Source: Bacillota bacterium
GTDB taxonomy: Bacteria; Bacillota; Clostridia; Christensenellales; Aristaeellaceae
Assembly (NCBI GenBank): GCA_023416655.1
Contig: JAEZHK010000139.1
Coordinates: forward strand, 1-10,282
Length of the DNA: 10,282 bases
Direction: 5' to 3'
This document shows positions 1-5,199 of the stretch, piece by piece (position 1 is the stretch's first letter; each line of letters opens with the position of its first letter). The notes under the pieces were generated by a model. The model saw nothing but the letters and a program-made list of their open reading frames with translations. It made no database searches and was not told the DNA's origin. A program made the position numbers and the translations under genes.

Positions 1-254
1 CCCCCCCCGTCCCCCCGTCGTTCCCCTCGCCTCCTCCTCTCCCCCAGTCTTTGTAAAATATGACGAAATACGGGCGGTTCCGCCCCAAAATCCGCCAAAG
101 AAAATAGGTGTGAAAAGTGATTGCATATAAATAGGTAGGTGTTTTTTTCACCGCGCGAATTTACCAGAAACCGCCACGAAATGTGCCGTATACGGGGAAA
201 GAGCCGAAGCCGAAAGAATATGGCCCGCGAAGCAAATCTAGGAAATATTTCACG

Positions 255-283
255 TTGTTTGAGCGGGGGGTTTTTGGTATAAT
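255..283 (+). promoter_or_regulatory. Probable sigma-A promoter of dnaA
   Basis: A TTGTTT -35 (255-260) is followed by an exact 17-bp spacer and a perfect TATAAT -10 (278-283). A TG at 275-276, one base before the hexamer, makes it an extended -10. Transcription would start near 290, giving a leader of about 100 nt. Two DnaA boxes lie just downstream of the expected start, which is the arrangement expected for autoregulation by DnaA. Confidence 0.8.
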
Positions 284-304
284 GGCAATGATAAGCGCGG
301 GATG

Positions 305-313
305 TTATCCACA
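305..313 (+). promoter_or_regulatory. DnaA box, consensus TTATCCACA
   Basis: This is an exact match to the consensus DnaA box on the + strand. It lies about 20 bp downstream of the dnaA -10 element and pairs head-to-head with the box at 330-338, with a 16-bp gap between them. By analogy with other bacteria it may serve origin binding, repression of dnaA, or both. Confidence 0.85.
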
Positions 314-329
314 TCGTACTACACAACCT

Positions 330-338
330 TGTGGATAA
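330..338 (-). promoter_or_regulatory. DnaA box, consensus, inverted
   Basis: TGTGGATAA on the + strand is the exact reverse complement of TTATCCACA. It contains the GTG at 331-333 that would be the far-upstream in-frame start of dnaA, which is one reason to prefer the ATG at 394. Confidence 0.85.
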
Positions 339-393
339 TCCGTTTTTTTTCGGTCAAACGCCCGTACAGCCGCCAAAGAACTGGGGGATAAGG

Positions 394-1710
394 ATGAATC
401 AGTTCGCGCTCAATGCCGATCTATGGGAGAGAACGCTGGACATACTGAAAGAAGAGATCAACCCCGTCAGCTTCAACACCTGGTGCAAGCCTCTGAGGGT
501 TATTTCCGTATCGCAAAACGCGGTGGTGCTGGGCCACACCGACAGTTTTGCGGTGAACAACTTGAAAAAGCGCTACGGCACGCTGTTCCAGGCGGCGCTG
601 AGCGAAGCCTACGGCCGCCCGATGACCATCGCTTTCAAGCAGGTGGGAGGCGAGGTGGAGATGGCGGAGCCCAGCCAGGACGCGGGCGACGCGCTGAACC
701 AGAAGTACACGTTCGACACGTTCGTCGTGGGCACGTCCAACCGGTTCGCCCACGCGGCGAGCCTCGCGGTCGCGGAGCTGCCGTCGGACGCGTACAACCC
801 GCTGTTTCTCTACGGCGGCGTGGGGCTTGGGAAGACCCACCTGATGCACGCCATCGGGCATTATATCCTGAGCGAAAACCCGGGGTCGAAGCTCCTCTAC
901 ATCACCAGCGAGCGGTTTACCAACGAAGTGATCGACGCCATCCAGCGGAAGACCAGCCACGCGCTGCGCGAAAAGCTGCGCAACGTGGACGTCCTCATGG
1001 TGGACGACATCCAGTTCATCGCCGGGAAGACCGCCACGCAGGAGGAGTTTTTCCACACGTTCAACCAGCTGCACGCCAGCGGCAAGCAGATCATTCTCTC
1101 CAGCGACCGGCCGCCCAAGGACATCCCGACTTTGGAGGAGCGGCTTCGCTCCCGCTTTGAGTGGGGCCTCGTGGCCGACATCCAGAAGCCAGACTATGAG
1201 ACGCGGCTCGCCATCCTCCGGCGCAAGGCCGAGAGCGAGCACATCGACGTGCCGGACGAGGTGCTCTCCTTCATCGCCGACCAGGTGAGAAGCAACATCC
1301 GCGAGCTTGAGGGCTCCCTCACCCGTGTGTACGCGCAGACCATGGTGGACTGCCAGCCCATCACGATGGACCTGGCGCAGCGGGCGCTCTCGTCCATCAT
1401 CAAGACGCGCGAAGCCCGGGCCATCACGGCGGATCTGATCATTCAGATCACGTCGGATTACTACCACATCGACCGCAGCGAGCTGCTCTCCCAGCGCAGA
1501 AACCGCGAGATCGCGATGCCCAGGCAGATCGCTATGTTCCTGTGCCGGGAGCTGATGAACCTCTCGACCACCCGCATCGGCGGCGAATTCGGCGGGCGCG
1601 ACCACACCACGGTCATGCACGCCTGCGAAAAGATCGAACGCCTTTCCTCGGAGAACGCCCAGCTGAAGAACACGCTGGACACTTTGCGGGCAATGATAAA
1701 GGGAAGATAG
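394..1710 (+). CDS. dnaA: Chromosomal replication initiator protein DnaA
   Basis: DnaA is the AAA+ ATPase that binds DnaA boxes, melts oriC and helps load the replicative helicase. The 438-residue length is normal for the family. Domain I is at about 1-85 (DLWERTLDILKEEI, then NTWCKPL) with a short linker to about 100. The AAA+ core follows, with Walker A GGVGLGKTH (141-149), Walker B LMVDDI (201-206), sensor 1 ILSSD (234-238), the arginine-finger region ERLRSRFEWGL (249-259) and sensor 2 around NIRELEGSLTR (301-311). Domain IV ends in the DnaA signature IGGEFGGRDHTTVMHA (395-410), the box-binding helix-turn-helix. The frame stays open up to a GTG at 331, but that codon lies inside a DnaA box. 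The ATG at 394 has a purine-rich GGGGGATAAGG upstream and gives the typical N-terminus, so I chose it. The stop codon lies inside a long hairpin (1703-1736). Confidence 0.97.
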   Translation: MNQFALNADLWERTLDILKEEINPVSFNTWCKPLRVISVSQNAVVLGHTDSFAVNNLKKRYGTLFQAALSEAYGRPMTIAFKQVGGEVEMAEPSQDAGDALNQKYTFDTFVVGTSNRFAHAASLAVAELPSDAYNPLFLYGGVGLGKTHLMHAIGHYILSENPGSKLLYITSERFTNEVIDAIQRKTSHALREKLRNVDVLMVDDIQFIAGKTATQEEFFHTFNQLHASGKQIILSSDRPPKDIPTLEERLRSRFEWGLVADIQKPDYETRLAILRRKAESEHIDVPDEVLSFIADQVRSNIRELEGSLTRVYAQTMVDCQPITMDLAQRALSSIIKTREARAITADLIIQITSDYYHIDRSELLSQRRNREIAMPRQIAMFLCRELMNLSTTRIGGEFGGRDHTTVMHACEKIERLSSENAQLKNTLDTLRAMIKGR

Positions 1711-1736
1711 AAATCCGTAAACGGCTTTCTATCTTC
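1703..1736 (+). terminator. Long hairpin over the dnaA stop codon
   Basis: GAAGATAGAAA (1703-1713) pairs perfectly with TTTCTATCTTC (1726-1736). Inside, CCGT (1715-1718) pairs with ACGG (1721-1724) across a T/C mismatch, giving a nearly closed 15-bp stem. The last dnaA codons and the TAG are in the left arm. No T-run follows, so it is not a classical intrinsic terminator; it may attenuate, stabilise the 3' end or act in the origin. Confidence 0.5.
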
Positions 1737-1752
1737 AGAAAAGAAGGCCTTC

Positions 1753-1790
1753 GCGGGCCTGAAATTCTCACGAATTTCCGGGCGGCCCGC
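1753..1790. repeat. Bulged hairpin in the dnaA-dnaN gap
   Basis: GCGGGCC (1753-1759) pairs with GGCCCGC (1784-1790), and GAAATT (1761-1766) pairs with AATTTC (1773-1778). The two stems are separated by an asymmetric bulge and the loop is CTCACG. It is the second of four consecutive hairpins and has no T-run. Confidence 0.5.
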
Positions 1791-1804
1791 TGACTTACGG
1801 TATT

Positions 1805-1840
1805 ATTTCCAACACCAGTGTTCGCACTGGTGTTGGAAAT
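1805..1840. repeat. Perfect 16-bp inverted repeat with TTCG loop
   Basis: ATTTCCAACACCAGTG (1805-1820) and its exact complement (1825-1840) enclose a TTCG tetraloop. This is the strongest palindrome in the window. No T-run follows on either strand, so simple intrinsic termination is unlikely. Its right end forms a further 14-nt palindrome GGAAATGCATTTCC (1835-1848) with the next hairpin, so two alternative folds are possible. Confidence 0.8.
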
Positions 1841-1841
1841 G

Positions 1842-1870
1842 CATTTCCGGCGCGCGGGTCGCCGGAAATG
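1842..1870. repeat. Perfect 11-bp inverted repeat
   Basis: CATTTCCGGCG (1842-1852) pairs with CGCCGGAAATG (1860-1870) around a 7-nt loop. It directly abuts the preceding hairpin and shares its ATTTCC/GGAAAT word. Confidence 0.75.
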
Positions 1871-1964
1871 GTTGGATAGGACGGCCTGCAGACAGTGTAC
1901 CATTGACAATAACCTGCTAGTCGTCTTGCTTTGTTTGCCTGAACTCTTGCTGCTCGTTGTACTC

Positions 1965-2063
1965 TGACCCGAAAATGGACGCGCTAGCGGACATTTTCTC
2001 CCCCTGTGAGGGTTCCAAGGGGAATCATTCCCCTTGGCGGGGTGCGGGGCAGAGCCCCGCCGT
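1965..2063 (+). repeat. Dispersed intergenic repeat, copy A
   Basis: This ~99-bp element matches the reverse complement of 4713-4809 at roughly 90% by eye, with one 2-nt insertion. It starts TGACCCGAAAATGGACGCGC and ends in CCGCCGT. It contains a near-palindrome of two 11-bp arms (2015-2025 and 2027-2037) and a 7-bp hairpin GCGGGGC-aga-GCCCCGC (2044-2060). No coding potential is recognised. The structure is REP/MITE-like: short, non-coding and able to form hairpins. Confidence 0.85.
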
Positions 2064-2094
2064 CCCCCTCTCCCTCTCCCGCCTGTTGGCAATA

Positions 2095-2195
2095 CGTGGA
2101 CAAACCCGCCAAAATGTGCAAGCTTTCCACACAGGGGTCCACGGCCAAAAGTCAGCGCCCACGCGGTTTTTTCGGGGTTATCCACAGTTTCCACA
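2095..2195. other. DnaA-box cluster, probable oriC core
   Basis: One consensus box (2178-2186) is accompanied by three sites with two mismatches each: CGTGGACAA on the reverse strand (2095-2103), CTTTCCACA (2123-2131) and GTTTCCACA (2187-2195). The two right-hand sites are adjacent. Such mixed high- and low-affinity clusters upstream of dnaN are typical of Bacillota origins. The exact unwinding element is not obvious. Confidence 0.55.
2178..2186 (+). promoter_or_regulatory. DnaA box, consensus TTATCCACA
   Basis: This is an exact consensus match and the only one between dnaA and dnaN. It lies about 72 bp before the dnaN start codon. Confidence 0.85.
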
Positions 2196-2258
2196 ATACT
2201 ACGGTGACTGTGACTACGTTTCTCTATTGAATGGGAATGGATATCGGGAGGGCGAATC

Positions 2259-3365
2259 ATGCGGTTTACCTGCCAGGTGACGGATCTGGTCGAAGGGCTG
2301 AGTGTGGCATCCCGCGCGCTTTCGGCGCGCACCACGCAGCCGATCTTGGAGGGCGTACTGATCAAGACGGGCGAGGACTCGCTGAAACTGACCTGCTCCG
2401 ACGGGTCGATCTCGATTGCGACGCAGGTGCCCGCCATCATCGAGGACGACGGCGACATCGTGCTGCCGGGCCGGCTGTTCCTGGAGGTAATGCGCAAGCT
2501 CCCCGGCGGCGAATTGAAGGCTTCCTCAAACGACAGCCTTGCGCTGACCGTGCGGAACCAGGGCAGTCGCACCACCATCGCCGGCCAAAACCCGGTCAAT
2601 TACCCCGCGCTGCCACTCGTCAGCGCGCAGAACTCGTTTATATTGCCTCAGAAGTTGCTCCGGGAGCTGATCGAGCAGACCAGCTTCGCGACTTCGTCGG
2701 ATGAAACCCGCATCGTGCTGACGGGCAGCCTGCTCGAAATCGAGAAGGGAGAGCTTCGCATGGTCGCGCTGGACGGCTTCCGGCTGGCGATGCGGCTGGA
2801 GAGGCTCGGCGGCGACACCGCGGAGATCTCGGCGATCATCCCGCAGAAGGCGCTCACCGAGATCGCCCGCGTGATGGCGGACGACGAAAACCAGATGGCC
2901 ATTATTTTGATCGGCGGCAGCCAGCTGATGATCAACATGGAAAAAACACAGGTCTATTCCACGCTGATCGACGGCGAGTTCATCAAGTACCGTCAGATCA
3001 TCCCCAAGGACTGGAAGACCCGCGCCAAAGTGTCCACCGAGTCCATGGCCAGATGCGTCGAGCGCGCCTCGCTGATGGCCAGGGAGGGAAGAAACAACCT
3101 CATCCGCATGTCGGTCTCGGGCGGGCGCATCGTCATCACCTCCAATTCCGAGAGCGGCGACGTCTACGAGGAGATGGACGCGGAGATCGAGGGCGAGGAG
3201 CTGGACATCGCGTTCAACGTGCGCTACATGATGGACGTGCTCCGGGCGATCAAGGACGAGGAAGTCCACCTGCGCTTCAACTCCGCCGTCAGCCCGTGCC
3301 TGATCTGCCCCGTCGAGGGCGACGCCTACGTCTACCTGGTGCTGCCCGTCCGCGTGCATGCGTAA
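2259..3365 (+). CDS. dnaN: DNA polymerase III beta subunit (sliding clamp)
   Basis: DnaN forms the ring-shaped dimer that tethers DNA polymerase III and many repair proteins to DNA. The 368 residues are the normal length and divide into three clamp domains at about 1-120, 125-245 and 250-368. The N-terminus MRFTCQVTDLVEGLSVASRA and the LPVRVH tail are typical for the family. Other recognisable stretches are the LPGRLFLEVMRKLPGG segment, the NYPALP stretch and the SSDETRIVLTGSLLEI start of domain 2. The ATG is preceded by GGGAGGG (2246-2252) at a 6-nt distance. The last 8 bp overlap the start of mnmE, which suggests translational coupling. No recF or yaaA follows, unlike the common Bacillota order. 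Confidence 0.97.
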   Translation: MRFTCQVTDLVEGLSVASRALSARTTQPILEGVLIKTGEDSLKLTCSDGSISIATQVPAIIEDDGDIVLPGRLFLEVMRKLPGGELKASSNDSLALTVRNQGSRTTIAGQNPVNYPALPLVSAQNSFILPQKLLRELIEQTSFATSSDETRIVLTGSLLEIEKGELRMVALDGFRLAMRLERLGGDTAEISAIIPQKALTEIARVMADDENQMAIILIGGSQLMINMEKTQVYSTLIDGEFIKYRQIIPKDWKTRAKVSTESMARCVERASLMAREGRNNLIRMSVSGGRIVITSNSESGDVYEEMDAEIEGEELDIAFNVRYMMDVLRAIKDEEVHLRFNSAVSPCLICPVEGDAYVYLVLPVRVHA

Positions 3366-4704
3366 CCGACGGGACACCATCGCCGCCATCGCCACCGCGC
3401 AGGGCGAGGGGGGCGTCGCGATTGTGCGCGTCAGCGGCCCGGGCGCTCTTCAGGCGCTTGAGGCCGTTTTCTCGCGGCGGTCCCGAAACGTGGCGTCTGC
3501 GCAAAATTCCTGGCAGCCCAACCGCCTCTACTACGGGCATGTGGCGGAGAATGGGCGTGTGGTGGACGAGGCGATGGCGGTATACATGGCCGCGCCGCAC
3601 TCCTACACGCGGGAGGACGTCTGCGAAATCCACGTGCACGGCGGGAGATACGCGGCGGAAAAGGCGCTGCAGCTGGTTTTGAAGACAGGCGTCCGCGCGG
3701 CGGATCCGGGCGAATTCACGCTCCGGGCGTTTCTGAATGGGCGCATCGACCTCAGCCAGGCCGAGGCGGTGATGGCGATGATCGCAGCCTCCAGCGAATC
3801 CGCAGCGCTCGCCGCCGCGCGCCAGCTGGAGGGCTCGCTGGGCAGGTTCGTGGCGGAGGTCTCCGGGCGGCTGACCGATATGCTCTCACTCATCGAGGCG
3901 GAGGCCGACTTCCCGGAGGAAGTGGACGAGCGCGCGACGGAGGCTGCGCTGCGAGAAGGCATTTCGAGCATGATCGCGGATTTAAACGCGGCTGTGGACG
4001 AAAAAGCGGCGCGGATCGTGCGGGAGGGGCTGACGGTGGCCATCGCGGGCGCGCCCAACGCGGGCAAATCGTCGCTGATGAACGCGATTTTGAACAGCGA
4101 CCGCGCCATCGTGACCGCGGTGCCCGGCACCACCCGGGACGTGCTCTCCGAGCGACTGCGGTTCGACGGACTGGACATGACGCTTCTCGACACCGCGGGG
4201 CTTCGCGAGACCGCGGACGAGATCGAGCGGGAGGGCGTCGAGCGCGCGAAAAGGGCCGCCGCCAGCGCGGACGTGGTGGTGCTGGTATTGGACGGCTCGA
4301 TCCCGGAGGGCGAGGCGGAGCGGAAGCTGCTCCGGGAGGCGGACGAGCGATACCTCGTCGCGCTCAACAAGTGCGATCTGGGCATTTCAGACGGGCGAGA
4401 GGGCCTTCGCGTATCGGCGAAGACGCGCGAGGGCGTGGACGAACTGCTCCAGGCGCTGAAAAAACGGGCCGGGGCGTTCGAGGCGGCGGAATCGCGTCTG
4501 ACCCAGCCCCGGCACATCGACTGCGTGAAGCGGGCATCCGCTTCTCTTGCGGACGCGCTGAAGGGCCTCGATGCGGGGCTGCCGCTGGACCTCCTCAGCG
4601 TGGACCTGATGGCGGCGCTCGTTTCCCTCGGCGAAATAACCGGCCTCGACGCCTCCGATGAGGTGATCAGCGCGGTGTTCCGAAACTTCTGCGTGGGGAA
4701 GTAG
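3358..4704 (+). CDS. mnmE: tRNA modification GTPase MnmE
   Basis: MnmE works with MnmG in the cytoplasm to install the 5-aminomethyl/carboxymethylaminomethyl group on uridine 34 of certain tRNAs. The 448 residues match the usual length. The N-terminal folate-binding domain opens RDTIAAIATAQGEGGVAIVR. The G domain has G1 GAPNAGKSS (231-239), G2 GTTRD (257-261), G3 DTAG (278-281) followed by the likely catalytic Glu284 in GLRET, and G4 NKCD (337-340). The protein ends FCVGK with the conserved Cys445. The start ATG at 3358 lies inside the end of dnaN and gives the expected family N-terminus. I see no clear separate Shine-Dalgarno, so coupling to dnaN is likely. The partner gene mnmG is not in the window. 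Confidence 0.97.
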   Translation: MRNRRDTIAAIATAQGEGGVAIVRVSGPGALQALEAVFSRRSRNVASAQNSWQPNRLYYGHVAENGRVVDEAMAVYMAAPHSYTREDVCEIHVHGGRYAAEKALQLVLKTGVRAADPGEFTLRAFLNGRIDLSQAEAVMAMIAASSESAALAAARQLEGSLGRFVAEVSGRLTDMLSLIEAEADFPEEVDERATEAALREGISSMIADLNAAVDEKAARIVREGLTVAIAGAPNAGKSSLMNAILNSDRAIVTAVPGTTRDVLSERLRFDGLDMTLLDTAGLRETADEIEREGVERAKRAAASADVVVLVLDGSIPEGEAERKLLREADERYLVALNKCDLGISDGREGLRVSAKTREGVDELLQALKKRAGAFEAAESRLTQPRHIDCVKRASASLADALKGLDAGLPLDLLSVDLMAALVSLGEITGLDASDEVISAVFRNFCVGK

Positions 4705-4712
4705 GGGGAGAG

Positions 4713-4809
4713 ACGGCGGGGTTCCGCCCCGCGCCCCGCAAGGGGGAATGATTCCCCCTGGACCCCTCACAGGGGGAAAATGTCCGCTGGCGCGTCCATT
4801 TTCGGGTCA
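4713..4809 (-). repeat. Dispersed intergenic repeat, copy B (inverted)
   Basis: This is the reverse-orientation partner of 1965-2063 and begins 8 bp after the mnmE stop. Its internal near-palindrome (AGGGGGAAT/ATTCCCCCT on the reverse strand) differs from copy A by paired changes that keep the stem. A second G+C-rich hairpin is also kept. In this position it could act as the mnmE transcript end, though no clear T-run follows. Confidence 0.85.
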
Positions 4810-4934
4810 AAGTGCGGCGGCAAACAGGGAAATTCCGGGGTTTGAGCCGAAGAGGTAAGCAGGAAGAAAGCAGATCCCAGATATTGTTCAGAAATTTTTG
4901 CGCCGAGACGCGATAAAAGTTCACAAAATCCAAA

Positions 4935-4943
4935 TGTGGATAT
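4935..4943 (-). promoter_or_regulatory. Near-consensus DnaA box in a promoter
   Basis: TGTGGATAT differs from the reverse consensus TGTGGATAA at one end base. It lies immediately upstream of, and by one base overlaps, the extended -10 TG of the promoter for the oxidoreductase cluster. Whether it is bound is untested; the match may be chance. Confidence 0.4.
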
Positions 4944-4951
4944 GGTATACT
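4943..4951 (+). promoter_or_regulatory. Extended -10 promoter of the oxidoreductase operon
   Basis: TGGTATACT contains a TATACT -10 (4946-4951) with a TG one base upstream. The best -35-like word, TTCACA (4920-4925), is 20 bp away, longer than ideal, but extended -10 promoters tolerate this. It lies 35 bp before the start of the ferredoxin gene. No other good promoter is seen before the terminator at 10172-10200. Confidence 0.6.
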
Positions 4952-4985
4952 TACAGGAAATCCATATAGAGTTGAGGTGTTCCGG

Positions 4986-5189
4986 GTGCCCAAAGTGACC
5001 ATCAAAGAGGACGCGTGCAAGGGCTGCAGTCTGTGCGTCGTCGTCTGTCCCAAGAAGATCCTGAAGCTGTCGGACCGGCTCAACCAGAAGGGATACCACC
5101 CTTCCGAGTGCGTCAGCCCCGAGGCCTGCATCGGCTGCGCGTTCTGCGCCCGCATGTGCCCGGACTGCGTGATCACCGTGGAAAAGTGA
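4986..5189 (+). CDS. korD: 2x[4Fe-4S] ferredoxin-type delta subunit of 2-oxoacid:ferredoxin oxidoreductase
   Basis: This 67-residue protein carries two classic cluster motifs, C11-x2-C14-x2-C17-x3-C21-P and C48-x2-C51-x2-C54-x3-C58-P. It should hold two [4Fe-4S] clusters and pass electrons from the catalytic subunits to free ferredoxin. The gene is followed 10 nt later by the alpha subunit, so it is a dedicated subunit and not a stray ferredoxin. I chose GTG 4986 because GAGGTG (4974-4979) lies 6 nt upstream. A GTG at 4977 is in frame but sits within that ribosome binding site. The symbol follows the Kor naming; VorD is equally possible because the substrate is not settled. Confidence 0.88.
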   Translation: MPKVTIKEDACKGCSLCVVVCPKKILKLSDRLNQKGYHPSECVSPEACIGCAFCARMCPDCVITVEK

Positions 5190-5199
5190 GGAGGACGGC

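Larger units (their letters stand above)
1..393. other. Non-coding leader upstream of dnaA
   Basis: No convincing gene is seen here on either strand; in particular rpmH, which often lies divergently beside dnaA in Bacillota, is not in this stretch. Bases 1-45 are almost pure C/T. A 6-bp hairpin (GGGCGG, tt, CCGCCC) lies at 72-85, and a 10-bp palindrome CCGTATACGG at 186-195. Bases about 45-160 are clearly richer in A+T than the rest of the window. A perfect palindrome GAAATATTTC (242-251) sits just upstream of the dnaA -35 element. The promoter and DnaA boxes are listed separately. In bipartite Bacillota origins DnaA boxes flank dnaA on both sides, so this leader may be part of the origin. 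Confidence 0.6.
1711..2258. other. dnaA-dnaN intergenic region, probable oriC
   Basis: This 548-bp stretch has no supportable gene. From left to right it holds four successive hairpins (1703-1870), a short plain stretch with an isolated TTGACA (1903-1908) lacking a good -10, a ~100-bp dispersed repeat (1965-2063), a C/T-rich tract (2064-2082) and a cluster of DnaA-box-like sites (2095-2195). The dnaA-dnaN gap is the commonest place for oriC in Bacillota, and the boxes support that here. I did not find a clear promoter for dnaN; its -10 may be a weak AATACT-like site near 2195-2200. Confidence 0.65.

Noticed and set aside
421..1620. Long reverse-strand open frame of 399 codons across dnaA
   Set aside because: It is the antisense shadow of a certain dnaA gene in G+C-rich DNA. 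It has no domain I recognise, skewed His/Val/Arg composition and no ribosome binding site.
1903..1931. TTGACA as a -35 for a dnaN promoter
   Set aside because: The base window 17 bp downstream (TTGCTT) is a poor -10, and no extended TG is present.
1965..2063. CRISPR array or insertion sequence
   Set aside because: There are only two copies in opposite orientation, no regularly spaced direct repeats with spacers, and no transposase gene in the window.
1957..2280. Small forward open frame of 107 codons inside the repeat region
   Set aside because: It is translated from the repeat and origin DNA and runs into dnaN out of frame; no ribosome binding site or family resemblance.
1613..2599. Reverse-strand open frame of 328 codons across the dnaA-dnaN gap
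   Set aside because: It runs through the hairpins, the dispersed repeat and the DnaA boxes, and into both flanking genes antisense. No recognisable protein family.
3603..4517. Reverse-strand open frame of 304 codons across mnmE
   Set aside because: Ser/Arg-rich shadow of the mnmE reading frame; mnmE motifs are all present on the + strand.
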